A stretch of 64,000 nt of DNA from Vibrio rumoiensis 1S-45 (GCF_000286955.2 NZ_AJYK02000043.1:62001-126000), one strand, 5' to 3'; shown: positions 10,185 through 20,142, numbered from the stretch's first letter. Notes: generated from the sequence alone by a model not told the origin. A program made the numbers and translations.

Positions 10185-11024
10185 TTAACTATCATCTTCG
10201 GTAAAATTCGAAGGTAAGTTCTGTTTCATTTGCATCCAAATATGACCACTTTCAATACCATACTGACGGATCAAAGCAGGAAGTTCTTCACGTTTTCCAT
10301 CTTCACACAAAGACAAAAGATGCTTATAAAATTGCAGTGCTAATGCTCTAGCTTCTGGATTCGAGAAATAAAAACTACCCACTCGATCATAAAGCTTTTT
10401 CATACCATTAAAGATTAAACCATAGATTTGATTTCCAGAGTGAAAGGCTAAACGTTGAAAAAGCATGTAGTCATAAAAATTAAAGGTCTTCGCGATAAGT
10501 ATTTCATCTCGCTTAGCTTCATCTTTCTCGTTGTCTTCTTTTACAGACTGTTTAATCTTATCTGCATAAGGCGATTGAGCAATGAAAGATTCCCAAGAAT
10601 CATGGGAGAGTAAGTTCTCGCATGAATCAATCACGCGGTTTAGTGTATTCACACACGCTTCTGGATTCGACTTAAATGCATAGCGCATAAATATTGGGCT
10701 AATGCTGGTGCGAGCTGCCAGTAAGTCTTCAACGATACCGGTCGCATTTTCGCTATCTAATGTCATTAAAGTATCTAAAATATGCAGACTCGATGTCTCC
10801 ATAAAGTTATTCACTTTCGTTGGCTTACCATGTTGAATCGTCAACCAGCCATCTCGAGCCAATCTCTGCAGTACTTCGCGTAAGGTAGTGCGAGTGACAC
10901 CGATGAGTTCAGACAATTCTCGCTCGGCAGGTAAAATTGAACCAGGAGGAAAACGACCATTCCAAATGCTCTCTATGATGTATTTCTCTGCAAACCCAGC
11001 TGGGCTCTTTGCCTTAATAACCAT
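10185..11024 (-). CDS. fadR: Fatty acid metabolism regulator FadR
   Basis: A GntR-family acyl-CoA-responsive repressor of fatty acid degradation and activator of unsaturated fatty acid synthesis. The N-terminal winged helix ([46 protein letters not shown]) is nearly identical to E. coli FadR. At 279 residues it is 40 longer than E. coli. The extra segment is about 138-177 (including [21 protein letters not shown]), the insertion known from Vibrio FadR, where it alters ligand binding. It is divergent from nhaB across 434 bp, as in related genomes. Confidence 0.97.
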   Translation of the reverse strand: MVIKAKSPAGFAEKYIIESIWNGRFPPGSILPAERELSELIGVTRTTLREVLQRLARDGWLTIQHGKPTKVNNFMETSSLHILDTLMTLDSENATGIVEDLLAARTSISPIFMRYAFKSNPEACVNTLNRVIDSCENLLSHDSWESFIAQSPYADKIKQSVKEDNEKDEAKRDEILIAKTFNFYDYMLFQRLAFHSGNQIYGLIFNGMKKLYDRVGSFYFSNPEARALALQFYKHLLSLCEDGKREELPALIRQYGIESGHIWMQMKQNLPSNFTEDDS

Positions 11025-11374
11025 GTATTCACTTTGTCCGAATTCAAAAATAAAATTGCACTCATCATACCACTACTTGTATCTGTCTTAAAACAAGCAA
11101 TATCATCACCAACCTGAATGAAAGTCACATCCCAGTAATATTACATGAATAATTCCAAGCATTATTCAGATTTTTGTTTAAAAAATATAATCCAGTTCCA
11201 GTTATTTCATTTTTACCGTTTACTATCTAAACACAGAGTGTATTGTCATCGCCATTGTTTTAACAAACCCAAAACATAGTGGCTCAGATCAAATAATCTT
11301 TGCACAAAAACATTAACAAACATGTAATTTTTCAATGAACAAAGCGTGATAAATCATACAAGAAATCAAATTAA

Positions 11375-11390
11375 TTTGATCATTTTCACA
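11375..11390 (+). promoter_or_regulatory. Possible CRP site upstream of nhaB
   Basis: TTTGA-N6-TCACA differs from the CRP consensus TGTGA-N6-TCACA at one base and lies about 70 bp before the nhaB start. No clear promoter hexamers could be assigned. The rest of the 11025-11458 region is AT-rich without other recognised features. Confidence 0.35.
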
Positions 11391-11458
11391 GCTTGAAATG
11401 AAAAACACTGCATACTGTATTTAAATTAATTTTTTTTGACTTATAAAAGAGTACATTC

Positions 11459-13051
11459 ATGACCATGTCTTTAGGAAAAGCCTTTGTTAAAAACTTTCTA
11501 GGAAAGGCTCCTGATTGGTACAAAGTTACCATTATTGCCTTTCTGATCATTAACCCGATCGTGTTCTTCTTAATCGACCCTTTTACTGCCGGCTGGCTTC
11601 TTGTCGTTGAATTTATATTCACACTTGCCATGGCGTTAAAGTGTTACCCACTCCAACCAGGTGGCTTACTCGCAATAGAAGCTGTAGCCATCGGTATGAC
11701 CAGTGCAGAACAAGTCAAGCATGAACTTGCTGCCAACATTGAAGTGCTTCTACTTCTAATTTTTATGGTCGCGGGTATCTATTTCATGAAGCAATTATTG
11801 CTTTTTGTTTTTACCAAAATCTTACTAGGTGTGCGTTCTAAAACCCTTCTTTCTGTTGCTTTTTGTGTGACCGCCGCTTTTTTATCTGCCTTCTTAGATG
11901 CATTAACGGTGATTGCCGTGATCATCAGTGTCGCGATTGGGTTTTATGCCATTTATCATAAAGTGGTCTCTAATCCAGGTAGTACATCACACCACGATCA
12001 CACCACCGATGAACTCATCCCAGAAATTACTCGTTCTGATTTAGAAGACTACCGTGCGTTTTTACGCTCATTACTTATGCATGCAGGTGTTGGTACCGCA
12101 CTTGGTGGAGTAATGACATTGGTTGGTGAGCCACAAAACTTGATTATCGCTGATCAAGCAGGTTGGGGTTTTGGCGAGTTTATTCTCAGAATGGCTCCCG
12201 TTACCTTCCCTGTGTTCATTTTTGGACTGCTAACCTGTGTTGCCGTTGAAAAAATAAAAGTCTTTGGTTACGGAGCAAAATTACCTGAAAATGTTCGTAA
12301 GATCCTAATTGAAGTAGATTATGAAGAACAACAAAAGCGTACTAAGCAAGATGTAGCAAAACTCTATGTGCAAGGCTTTATCGCAATTTGGTTGATCATT
12401 GGCTTAGCTGGTCACTTAGCGGCTGTAGGCTTAATTGGTTTATCTGTCATTATCTTAGCCACCTCTTTTACTGGGATAACAGAAGAGCATTCATTAGGTA
12501 AAGCATTTGAAGAAGCATTACCATTTACCGCTCTGCTTGCTGTCTTTTTTGCTGTCGTTGCCGTGATCATCGATCAACACTTGTTTAAGCCTATTATTGA
12601 AGCCGTTCTTCAATTAGAAGGTGATAAGCAAATTACCATGTTCTATATCGCCAATGGCTTGTTATCTATGGTGTCTGATAATGTATTTGTCGGTACGGTT
12701 TACATTAATGAAGTTAAAGCAGCATTACTTGATGGTACGATTACTCGCGAACAGTTTGATTTACTAGCGGTTGCGATTAACACTGGTACCAACTTACCAT
12801 CGGTTGCGACGCCAAACGGACAAGCTGCTTTCTTGTTCTTATTAACCTCAGCGCTTGCTCCACTGATCCGTTTATCTTATGGGCGAATGGTTATCATGGC
12901 ACTTCCATATACAGTTGTGTTAGCAATTGTGGGCTACTTAGGCATTATGTTCTTGTTAGAGCCAATGACCGCTTACTTCCTTCAATCTGGCTGGCTAACT
13001 TCCTCTACAGTAGAAATTGCCACTCAGGGATCAGCTGTAATTGGTCACTAA
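11459..13051 (+). CDS. nhaB: Na+/H+ antiporter NhaB
   Basis: A 530-residue inner-membrane sodium/proton antiporter with about 12 hydrophobic segments. It follows E. coli NhaB along its whole length: [10 protein letters not shown] at the N-terminus, [67 protein letters not shown] and [19 protein letters not shown]. It exports Na+ at the cost of the proton gradient, fitting a marine or brackish lifestyle. It begins at ATG 11459; a second ATG lies two codons later. It is followed by a terminator and then dsbB. Confidence 0.97.
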   Translation: MTMSLGKAFVKNFLGKAPDWYKVTIIAFLIINPIVFFLIDPFTAGWLLVVEFIFTLAMALKCYPLQPGGLLAIEAVAIGMTSAEQVKHELAANIEVLLLLIFMVAGIYFMKQLLLFVFTKILLGVRSKTLLSVAFCVTAAFLSAFLDALTVIAVIISVAIGFYAIYHKVVSNPGSTSHHDHTTDELIPEITRSDLEDYRAFLRSLLMHAGVGTALGGVMTLVGEPQNLIIADQAGWGFGEFILRMAPVTFPVFIFGLLTCVAVEKIKVFGYGAKLPENVRKILIEVDYEEQQKRTKQDVAKLYVQGFIAIWLIIGLAGHLAAVGLIGLSVIILATSFTGITEEHSLGKAFEEALPFTALLAVFFAVVAVIIDQHLFKPIIEAVLQLEGDKQITMFYIANGLLSMVSDNVFVGTVYINEVKAALLDGTITREQFDLLAVAINTGTNLPSVATPNGQAAFLFLLTSALAPLIRLSYGRMVIMALPYTVVLAIVGYLGIMFLLEPMTAYFLQSGWLTSSTVEIATQGSAVIGH

Positions 13052-13143
13052 TTGAGCCAATAACAACAAAATGATGTTGAATTGGGATTATCGGTTTACA
13101 ACACTATAATCCCCTTTCATAATTTTGAACTATTCTAGTGTTT

Positions 13144-13173
13144 AAAGCTCTGAGGAATCAGGGCTTTCTTTTT
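13144..13173 (+). terminator. Intrinsic terminator after nhaB
   Basis: A 10-bp stem (13144-13153 with 13158-13167, one wobble), a 4-nt loop and CTTTTTA follow. It ends only about 15 bases before the dsbB start, so dsbB translation signals lie directly behind it. Confidence 0.7.
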
Positions 13174-13187
13174 ATAAGGACATTAAC

Positions 13188-13706
13188 GTGGCTTGGTTAT
13201 CATCCATTCATTCATTCTCTCAAAAGCGTGTATCTTGGCTTTTGTTATTACTGGTTGTCGCATTTTTTGAATTCAGTGCACTTTACTTCCAACATGTTTT
13301 AATGCTCGCACCATGCGTAATGTGTGTTTATGAACGTGTAGCAATGATGGGGATGGGAGTTGCAGCAACCATAGGATTAATTCAACCGTCTAATAAGATG
13401 ATACGTTGGCTAGGACTTGCAGGATGGGGCTACACAGCATTTAGAGGCCTACAACTTGCTTTAGAGCACGTCGGTTATCAATTTAACCCGTCACCTTTCG
13501 CAACTTGTGACATATTCCCGCAATTTCCAAGCTGGGCGCCATTAAATCAATGGGTTCCGTGGATGTTTGAACCAACGGGAGATTGCTCAAAAATCGTATG
13601 GCAATTCTTGAGCTTATCGATGCCACAATGGCTTGTGATCATTTTCAGTGCAAACTTAATCGCACTGACCATCATCGTTATTTCACAGTTCTTTAAAACA
13701 AAATAA
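13188..13706 (+). CDS. dsbB: Disulfide bond formation protein DsbB
   Basis: A four-helix inner-membrane protein of 172 residues that reoxidises periplasmic DsbA using quinones. The quinone-side pair is Cys43-Val-Met-Cys46, and the periplasmic-loop cysteines are Cys107 and Cys133, matching the four essential cysteines of E. coli DsbB. Translation starts at GTG 13188, with AAGGA seven bases upstream. Adjacency to nhaB is conserved in enterics and vibrios. The nhaB terminator lies immediately upstream, so expression depends on read-through or an unseen promoter. Confidence 0.96.
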   Translation: MAWLSSIHSFSQKRVSWLLLLLVVAFFEFSALYFQHVLMLAPCVMCVYERVAMMGMGVAATIGLIQPSNKMIRWLGLAGWGYTAFRGLQLALEHVGYQFNPSPFATCDIFPQFPSWAPLNQWVPWMFEPTGDCSKIVWQFLSLSMPQWLVIIFSANLIALTIIVISQFFKTK

Positions 13707-13713
13707 TGCTAGT

Positions 13714-13736
13714 TGTGGTCGTTATGAACGGCCACA
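13714..13736 (+). terminator. Weak terminator after dsbB
   Basis: TGTGGTCGTT (13714-13723) pairs with AACGGCCACA (13727-13736) with one wobble and a 3-nt loop. The downstream tract (GCATTGTTTAAATTT) is only moderately T-rich. It overlaps the end of the convergent gene. Confidence 0.45.
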
Positions 13737-14345
13737 GCATTGTTTAAATTTCTTGCCGCTATTACAAATGCACGGGTCATTACGACCGATATTTTTATAC
13801 GGATTCACTCTTACCGATTGATCGCCTTGTAGCGCATCATTCGCGGCTTTGCTCACTTCATTAATCATTAAATTCAACTGTGGCAACATATCGACGAGCG
13901 TGGGGGGTTGTTCAATACCTGCCTCTTTCATTTGCTGGTGCGTTGATTGTTCATCAATCGTCAACATCAATGTCGTCAGTAAACCTTGTAACATACGCAC
14001 CGTGCCATCAGAAAGCTGATCAACTTCATTCCAACCGGGTTCAATCACAGACCAAACGGTCATAAACCCTTCTGCAAAATCAACAATCTTATTGTTTACT
14101 AGGCCATCAAAACCCAATAGCTGTAAAGCATCATATTCACATGTCATCAATTGAGCGTATTGCACTTCAAAATGCTGAACGAGTAACGGTTGGGCTATCG
14201 ATTTATCTAGCTCTAATAGCGGTTCAATCCATATCGTAGGATCAAGTGCCTTTGGCGTCATATTCGCTGCTAGGATCGCCCCTTCAATAAATTCAGGCGT
14301 ATAATCTGTGTGTTCTAAAATATAGCTATTTATTAGTTGAGTCAT
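13722..14345 (-). CDS. YecA/UPF0149-like protein with SEC-C motif
   Basis: A 207-residue protein. The first ~170 residues match the helical YgfB/YecA (UPF0149) family, for example FAEGFMTVW and the DALQLLGFDGL segment. The last 20 residues are a SEC-C zinc-binding motif with GRNDPCICNSGKKFKQCC, the tail seen at the C-terminus of SecA. Molecular function of the family is not settled; SEC-C domains can contact ribosomes or SecB-like partners. It is convergent with dsbB, 15 bp apart, and divergent from dusC. Confidence 0.8.
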   Translation of the reverse strand: MTQLINSYILEHTDYTPEFIEGAILAANMTPKALDPTIWIEPLLELDKSIAQPLLVQHFEVQYAQLMTCEYDALQLLGFDGLVNNKIVDFAEGFMTVWSVIEPGWNEVDQLSDGTVRMLQGLLTTLMLTIDEQSTHQQMKEAGIEQPPTLVDMLPQLNLMINEVSKAANDALQGDQSVRVNPYKNIGRNDPCICNSGKKFKQCCGRS

Positions 14346-14501
14346 AACAATTACCTAAAAAATGATAGGCATAGTGTAACCAGTAAATATACTCGATCAA
14401 ATGAAACTCGTGTGTAACTGTATTCACAGTGACTTTTTTATTATAAGCCATTACAATCTCGCCTCTTTGACCATCCCATATCTATTTACTTGGAGATAAA
14501 C

Positions 14502-15443
14502 ATGCGTGTCGTTCTTGGCCCTATGGAAGGTGTTCTCGATTATTTAATGCGAGATCTACTTACCGACATCAATGATTACGACTTATGTGTGACTGAATTT
14601 GTGCGTGTCGTTGATCGTCTGTTACCCGAGCACGTATTTACCCGTTTATGCCCAGAATTAGAACATGGTAGTCAAACTCGTTCCGGTACTCCCGTTCGTT
14701 TGCAGCTACTCGGTCAAGAACCTGATTGGATGGCAGAAAATGCCGTTAGAGCAGTCGAACTAGGCTCACAAGGCATTGACCTCAACTTTGGTTGCCCCGC
14801 AAAAATGGTCAATAAAAGTAAAGGTGGAGCCGCTTTGCTCCAGCATCCTGAACAATTATATAAAATTGTTAAGGCATGCCGTGAAGCGGTACCTGCTGAT
14901 GTCATTGTTTCAGCCAAGATCCGTTTAGGGTGGGAAGACCCTCAAGATTGCTTAGAAATAGCAGATGCGATTGAGCAAGCAGGAGCGACAGAACTCACTG
15001 TTCATGCTAGAACCAAAATGGGTGGTTATAAAGCAAGTGAGATCAAGTGGGAGTATATTGAAAAAATTAAGCAACGCTGCCAAATCCCTATTATTGCTAA
15101 TGGTGAAATCTGGAACTATCAAGATGGACAAGATTGTTTACACCAAACCAAAGCCGATGCCGTTATGGTTTGCCGTGGTGCCTTCAATCTTCCTAATTTA
15201 GGTAATGTAGTGAAACATAATCATCCAGCGATGCCTTGGCATCAAGTGGTTGAATTAATGCTGAAATATTCAGAGTTTGAGATTAAAGGCGACAAAGGGC
15301 TGTACTACCCAAATAGAATTAAGCAATGGTTGGCTTATCTTCGCCATGAGTATGAAGCAGCAGACGACTTATTTCGCAATATTCGACGCTTCAATAAAGC
15401 CGAACCCATCGCAGAATACATACGTTCGCTACCCCGCTTATAA
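14502..15443 (+). CDS. dusC: tRNA-dihydrouridine(16) synthase
   Basis: An FMN enzyme that reduces uridine 16 in the tRNA D-loop. [39 protein letters not shown] and the DLNFGCPAK segment with catalytic Cys98 match E. coli Dus[18 protein letters not shown] and [16 protein letters not shown] support the DusC subfamily over DusA/B. I start at ATG 14502 (313 residues; E. coli 315). The in-frame TTG at 14490 is part of the ribosome-binding site TTGGAG and should not be used. It stands alone, convergent with the diguanylate cyclase 17 bp downstream. Confidence 0.96.
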   Translation: MRVVLGPMEGVLDYLMRDLLTDINDYDLCVTEFVRVVDRLLPEHVFTRLCPELEHGSQTRSGTPVRLQLLGQEPDWMAENAVRAVELGSQGIDLNFGCPAKMVNKSKGGAALLQHPEQLYKIVKACREAVPADVIVSAKIRLGWEDPQDCLEIADAIEQAGATELTVHARTKMGGYKASEIKWEYIEKIKQRCQIPIIANGEIWNYQDGQDCLHQTKADAVMVCRGAFNLPNLGNVVKHNHPAMPWHQVVELMLKYSEFEIKGDKGLYYPNRIKQWLAYLRHEYEAADDLFRNIRRFNKAEPIAEYIRSLPRL

Positions 15444-15460
15444 AACCTTCCGTTCCGGTA

Positions 15461-16936
15461 TTAATAAATCAATTTATTTTTGCCTGTTCTCTTCGCTTGA
15501 TAGAGCTTCTCATCCGCTTGTTTGATTAGCCTATCTAACCCAACCCCTCTTTTTTCATCTTGAATAGCTATACCACCTGAAACAGTAAATCCACCAACAA
15601 TAAAATCGGATGACGTTGCAGCAATAACCTGGTGAACCCTTTCTATAGCGCCAATCATGGATTCTTTGCTATCGGACTGTAAATAAACAACAAACTCTTC
15701 CCCACCAAAACGAGCAACGATATCATCCAGTCTTATATTTTCAGTTAAAACTTTACTCACAAAAATGATGACATCATCACCGATATTATGGCCGTGCGTG
15801 TCGTTGATTTTTTTAAAATCATCAATATCAAACGTTGCGATAGCTTCAAAAGGTTGAACCGTTTTCAGTTGATAACCTTGATAAAAACCTCTGCGATTCA
15901 GCAACCCAGTCATGGGATCATGCAATGCTAAAGAGTGGAAATGGCGTTTTTCATCTCTCACTCGCCAATAAATCAAGAAGATAACGGTCAGGAAATATAA
16001 GCCAACAAGCCCAAACAAAGACGTCTGTTTCTGGACAAAAAACGTATGTACTTCTTTTTTCAAATCAAGATTAAAGTACATAATTTGATTGGTTTCAACC
16101 CCATCAATGAGTAGAGTTCTTGGCATCCATGCGTTTTGTGGTAAAGGGTTTTCTCCTAGCACTTGAAACGTAATTCTTTGATCTAAACCGGGATCAACCG
16201 ATACCAGTTTTGAAACCGAAATATCAAGTAAGACTAGACCTTCAAACTGATCGTTATCGAATAAGCCAGCAGAAATGCTTAGCACTGGCTTGCCAGTAGC
16301 AACATCGACAACAGGCCCAGTTAGACGTAAGACACTGTGACCGCTTTTACCTTCAATCCAATACTTACGACTTTTCATGATGGGAATAGAGTCTTTATGA
16401 ACATTGGTGGCTAAATTCGCAGGCGAAGAGATTATATACCCAAGTGGTGAGACGTAATATAAACCCACGATATAATCTTCAATACCATTTAAGAATGAAA
16501 ACGTTGGGGCAAGCAATAACTTACTTGAAATATCTTTATAAATTTCACTATTTGGATCACACGCTTCTGGTAACCCTTTAACAGCATAATCAATTTGCAG
16601 TACTTTACGTGCATCTGCACGATATGCCGATTGAATCGATTCTGCAGATTGTTTCCATAAGCATAAACCATCCTCTCCAATCACCTTGTGGTGAGCAGTT
16701 TTACTTGGTAGTAATTCAGACTTATGGGTAAAGTAGGTAGCAAAACTATAGTTCAAAGAACCCAATAACTTAACTGAATGTGCAATATCTTCTGTCATTC
16801 TGTCATATTCTGACTGAACGTTATCTCCGAGACTTTGCGTGAAATTATAAGCGAGTAAAGACACCATGCTAAGCATTAGAGCAAGTGGCGCAAGGATAAT
16901 ACACTTGAATGATAGGCGAGAAGTATAAGGGATCAT
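15461..16936 (-). CDS. Membrane sensor diguanylate cyclase
   Basis: A 491-residue protein predicted to make cyclic di-GMP. A transmembrane helix (about 10-30) and a second (about 306-323) enclose a periplasmic region of about 275 residues, likely a Cache-type sensor. The cytoplasmic GGDEF domain starts with HDPMTGLLNRRGF and has the active signature GGEEF at 411-415. An RxxD inhibitory site (Arg402-Asp405) sits five residues upstream, so product feedback inhibition is expected. No EAL domain is present. The ligand is unknown. It is convergent with dusC and separated from the amino-acid ABC genes by a hairpin. Confidence 0.9.
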   Translation of the reverse strand: MIPYTSRLSFKCIILAPLALMLSMVSLLAYNFTQSLGDNVQSEYDRMTEDIAHSVKLLGSLNYSFATYFTHKSELLPSKTAHHKVIGEDGLCLWKQSAESIQSAYRADARKVLQIDYAVKGLPEACDPNSEIYKDISSKLLLAPTFSFLNGIEDYIVGLYYVSPLGYIISSPANLATNVHKDSIPIMKSRKYWIEGKSGHSVLRLTGPVVDVATGKPVLSISAGLFDNDQFEGLVLLDISVSKLVSVDPGLDQRITFQVLGENPLPQNAWMPRTLLIDGVETNQIMYFNLDLKKEVHTFFVQKQTSLFGLVGLYFLTVIFLIYWRVRDEKRHFHSLALHDPMTGLLNRRGFYQGYQLKTVQPFEAIATFDIDDFKKINDTHGHNIGDDVIIFVSKVLTENIRLDDIVARFGGEEFVVYLQSDSKESMIGAIERVHQVIAATSSDFIVGGFTVSGGIAIQDEKRGVGLDRLIKQADEKLYQAKRTGKNKLIY

Positions 16937-17013
16937 GAGAACCTTTTAATTAAAATCACACTTCAAATTGTATCAGTGATTAAATAACATGGACAAAATA
17001 TTATTTATAAAAC

Positions 17014-17047
17014 TAAGCCCTCAAATAACACAGTTACTGAGGGCTTA
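17014..17047. terminator. Terminator downstream of the ABC importer operon
   Basis: TAAGCCCTCA (17014-17023) pairs perfectly with TGAGGGCTTA (17038-17047) across a 14-nt loop. Minus-strand flank TAGTTTTA suits ending the ABC operon before the cyclase gene. Confidence 0.6.
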
Positions 17048-17106
17048 ATTTCTGATTTGAAATGCGTCCAGTATCACCGCCACTTCAATCAATGTTGAAT
17101 GGTGAT

Positions 17107-17901
17107 TTAACCTAACAATAAACTGTCATCGGCAAGTTCCTCACCTCTGACTTTAGTGAACATATCGAGTAAGTCAGGTACTTGCATACCTTTACGCTTT
17201 TCTCCATCGACATCCAAAACGATTTCACCTTGATGCAACATAATAGTTCGATCACCACAATCTAAAGCATCTTTCATTGAATGCGTCACCATCATAGCTG
17301 TTAAATCAAATTCTTTAACCACTTTCTTTGTCAAATCAATCACAAAAGCAGCCATTCGGGGATCCAGAGCTGCAGTGTGTTCATCCAATAACAAAAGCTT
17401 ACTTTCAGAAAGTGTTGCCATAATTAAGCTCACCGCTTGGCGTTGGCCGCCAGACAATAGCCCAATATTGTCACCTAATCGATCTTCTAACCCCAATCCA
17501 AGAATGCTAATACGTTCTTGAAATATTTTACGGCGCTTGTTCGATAGTGACATTGTCCAACTACGACGTTTGCCTCTCATGTAAGCAATCGCCATATTTT
17601 CTTCGATAGTTAAATCACCACAAGTGCCCGCAAGCGGATCTTGAAATACCCGTGCACACATTCGAGCACGTTGATCAACAGTACGTTTTGTCACATCAAC
17701 ATTATCAATAATTACATGGCCGCCAATCATCGGCGTTTCACCCGTTACCGCACCGAGCAACGTCGATTTACCTGCACCATTTGAACCGATAACAGTCAAA
17801 AATTGATGTTGAGGGACATTAAGAGAGACTTTTCTCAACGCTTTATTTTCTAAAATCGTACCGGGATTAAAGGTCACTTCGATATTTTTTAATTCAATCA
17901 T
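17107..17901 (-). CDS. ABC importer ATPase, tryptophan/tyrosine type
   Basis: The 264-residue nucleotide-binding subunit has Walker A GSNGAGKSTLLGAV, signature LLSGGQRQAVSLIMA, Walker B LLLLDEHTAALD and switch His in MVTHSMKDALDCGD. The DEHTAALDP form and the length match the COG1101 family, which pairs with the permease and lipoprotein-like binding protein encoded upstream. The ATG overlaps the permease stop by 4 bp, indicating translational coupling. This importer type has been named TrpXYZ and is predicted to carry tryptophan or tyrosine; substrate here is inferred. Confidence 0.85.
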   Translation of the reverse strand: MIELKNIEVTFNPGTILENKALRKVSLNVPQHQFLTVIGSNGAGKSTLLGAVTGETPMIGGHVIIDNVDVTKRTVDQRARMCARVFQDPLAGTCGDLTIEENMAIAYMRGKRRSWTMSLSNKRRKIFQERISILGLGLEDRLGDNIGLLSGGQRQAVSLIMATLSESKLLLLDEHTAALDPRMAAFVIDLTKKVVKEFDLTAMMVTHSMKDALDCGDRTIMLHQGEIVLDVDGEKRKGMQVPDLLDMFTKVRGEELADDSLLLG

Positions 17902-18797
17902 AAGGCCTCCTTCGCAGCACGCTTCGCTTTCATATTACTCTTTATTTTTGGAGCAACGAGTGCAACCGCAACTAGCAGAGCTGTAACCAAATTCAAATCA
18001 GATGCTTGCATACCAAACATTCCGGTATTTAAGGCAAATTGAATCGCAATTCGGTATAAAACTGAGCCGACAATTACCGCCACAACGGCAACCCAAATCT
18101 TACGACTCGGTATTAATGTTTGACCTAAAATCACAGCAGCTAAACCCACTACGATGGTACCAGCGCCTGCAGTTACATCTGCAAATCCATTTGCTTGCGC
18201 CAAAACTGCACCTGCAAAGCCAACTAAGCCATTCGATAATGCCAAACCAAAGTAAGTATAAAAACCCGTACTCGCCCCTTGAGCGGCAACCATACGAGCG
18301 TTTACCCCGGTAGCCCTTAGTGCTAGACCAAAGTCACTATTTAATAAACGAACAATCAAAAGTGCGCACACCACAACTAAAATCACGACAGCTAACGGGC
18401 GGACGAATAAATCACCGCTAAATGCATCCAATGGCGTGAAAATCGTTTCTTCACCAAGGAGGGATAAGTTTGGTCGGCCCATAATTCGTATATTGATAGA
18501 GAAAGCCGCTAACATCGTTAAAATAGAAGCCAGTAGATGTAAGATCCCGCAACGTACTGCTAAAAACGCAGTCACAAGGCCACTTAACCCACCAACAAAA
18601 AAGGCCATTGCTGTGGCAACCCAAGGATTAACACCGGTCACTAAAGCGGCGGCGGCAACCGCAGCGCCCATAGGAAAGCTACCATCAACAGTTAAATCGG
18701 GGAAATCCAAAACCCTAAAGGTAAGATAAACACCTAAAGCAACTAGGCCATAAATTAAGCCTAATTCTAATGCGCCATAAAAGGCAAAAGCAGACAT
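17898..18797 (-). CDS. ABC importer permease, tryptophan/tyrosine type
   Basis: A hydrophobic 299-residue permease related to the branched-chain amino acid LivH family (COG4120). It contains FPDLTVDGSFPMGAAVAAA near the N-terminus and ALRATGVNARMVAAQG, the cytoplasmic coupling region. I start at ATG 18797 (MSAFAFYGALELGL), which has AAAGGAG 5 nt upstream; the frame runs eight codons further upstream without a ribosome-binding site. It overlaps the ATPase by 4 bp. A hairpin separates it from the binding-protein gene. Confidence 0.88.
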   Translation of the reverse strand: MSAFAFYGALELGLIYGLVALGVYLTFRVLDFPDLTVDGSFPMGAAVAAAALVTGVNPWVATAMAFFVGGLSGLVTAFLAVRCGILHLLASILTMLAAFSINIRIMGRPNLSLLGEETIFTPLDAFSGDLFVRPLAVVILVVVCALLIVRLLNSDFGLALRATGVNARMVAAQGASTGFYTYFGLALSNGLVGFAGAVLAQANGFADVTAGAGTIVVGLAAVILGQTLIPSRKIWVAVVAVIVGSVLYRIAIQFALNTGMFGMQASDLNLVTALLVAVALVAPKIKSNMKAKRAAKEAL

Positions 18798-18898
18798 ACT
18801 AACTCCTTTGCTGCTTACCATCCCAAGTGCCTTAATAAACTAGCGTTGGAATGAAAATCCATTTCTTAAATTGCTATGGACTTAAAAATAATTATGTA

Positions 18899-18935
18899 AA
18901 AAAGCGTTATTGAGCCACTCAAGCCCGATAACGCT
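18899..18935 (-). terminator. Intercistronic hairpin between binding protein and permease
   Basis: AGCGTTAT (18903-18910) pairs with ATAACGCT (18928-18935), followed on the minus strand by a U-run. It probably attenuates transcription or protects the 3' end so that binding protein is made in excess of the membrane subunits. Confidence 0.65.
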
Positions 18936-18945
18936 CATTATTTTA

Positions 18946-19911
18946 CTATTTCGATACTTCAGCGCGATCCAAAATAGATTTTGGTATTGTAATACCTAGA
19001 TCTTCTGCAGCTTGCTTATTAATAATAAGATCAGACGCTTTCGCTATTGTCACAGGTAAGTCCGTCGGTTTTTTACCCTCTAAAATAGCCGCAACGTAAT
19101 CTGCAGTTTGAATACCAACTTGGTAGTAATCCGCACCTAGACCAATCACCGCGCCACTTTCAATATAAGTAGTGGATGCGGCAAACACTGGCTTTTTAGC
19201 TTGGTTAGCTGCAGCAACCATGCCATCAATAGCGCTCGCTACTGTGTTATCAATCATCGCGTAAATGACATCAGACTTCGCCACAATTGCTTGAGTTGCA
19301 GAGCGAATATCGGCACTTTTCAGGGCAGTACTTTCATTTACTTGGATATTACGCTTCGCCGCTTCAGCCTTAAGAAGTGTCATTAGTGCAACTGAGTTTG
19401 CTTCGCCTGGGTTATAAACCACACCGATACTTTTCAGGTCTGGATTAAACTCTTGCATCAATTCTACATGCTGACCAACCGGTGAAAGATCAGATAAACC
19501 TGTCACATTGCCTGTAGGATTATCTAACGATTTAACCAGTTTAGCTTCAACTGGATCCGTCACCGCGGTAAAAACGATTGGAATATTTTTGGTAGTGGCC
19601 GCGAGCGCTTGTGCAGAAGGGGTTGCGATCCCCACTAAAACGTCTGCACCTTCACCAACAAACTGTCGAGCAATCTGAGAAGCAATCGCTGGATTACCTT
19701 GTGCTGTCTTATATACTAAATCGAGGTTTTTACCTTGTTCATACCCTTTTGCTTTCAATCCGTCGATTAAACCATTACGAGTGGCATCTAACGCTGGGTG
19801 TTCCACGATTTGTGATACATCCACTTTGTATGTTTTTGCCGATACACCTGCTGTAGACATTAATGCCGCCCCTGCAAAAATAGCAGTTGCGAAAAGTTGT
19901 TTTGCTTTCAT
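18946..19911 (-). CDS. ABC importer substrate-binding protein, tryptophan/tyrosine type
   Basis: A 321-residue periplasmic protein of the PF04392 family (TrpX-like). A signal peptide ends at VSA-KTYKVDVSQ. Typical family segments follow: IVEHPALDATRNGLIDGL, GIATPSAQALAATTKNIPIVFTAVTDP and NPTGNVTGLSDL. The start at ATG 19911 has AAGGAG 5 nt upstream. It is the first gene of the operon, and a TyrR-type box lies 55 bp upstream, supporting an aromatic amino acid substrate. This is inference; related proteins can bind other ligands. Confidence 0.87.
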   Translation of the reverse strand: MKAKQLFATAIFAGAALMSTAGVSAKTYKVDVSQIVEHPALDATRNGLIDGLKAKGYEQGKNLDLVYKTAQGNPAIASQIARQFVGEGADVLVGIATPSAQALAATTKNIPIVFTAVTDPVEAKLVKSLDNPTGNVTGLSDLSPVGQHVELMQEFNPDLKSIGVVYNPGEANSVALMTLLKAEAAKRNIQVNESTALKSADIRSATQAIVAKSDVIYAMIDNTVASAIDGMVAAANQAKKPVFAASTTYIESGAVIGLGADYYQVGIQTADYVAAILEGKKPTDLPVTIAKASDLIINKQAAEDLGITIPKSILDRAEVSK

Positions 19912-19965
19912 CTTGGCTCCTTGATTCAGCAATAGAATGTTGTATTTAATTTATTATTATTAAAC

Positions 19966-19983
19966 TGTATAAATTAATTTACA
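19966..19983 (-). promoter_or_regulatory. Candidate TyrR box
   Basis: TGTATA-N6-TTTACA matches the TyrR consensus TGTAAA-N6-TTTACA with a single mismatch and the exact spacer. It is centred about 64 bp upstream of the binding-protein start codon, a position suited to repression or ligand-dependent control by TyrR with tyrosine, tryptophan or phenylalanine. Confidence 0.55.
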
Positions 19984-20079
19984 GTCTCGTAGCATTATTT
20001 TCATTGTAACTCTTTACATTGAATCTATATTCTTACCAGTTAATTCTGATAAAGGGAAGCTGCAGTTTACAAAATAGCA

Positions 20080-20109
20080 ACAAAGCCCTAATAACTGATT
20101 ATTAGGGCT
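20080..20109 (-). terminator. Terminator after yfbV
   Basis: An 11-bp perfect stem (20084-20094 with 20099-20109; AGCCCTAATAA) with a CTGA loop. The minus-strand tail TTTGTTGC is only moderately U-rich. Confidence 0.65.
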
Positions 20110-20142
20110 CTGTATTATAGAAAAATTGAAGACGTTAAGAGG

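Noticed and set aside
19964..19985. LexA-type box ACTGTA...TACAGT before the ABC binding-protein gene
   Set aside because: CTGT and ACAG are 12 bases apart, not the 8 of LexA boxes, while the same bases fit the TyrR spacing exactly.
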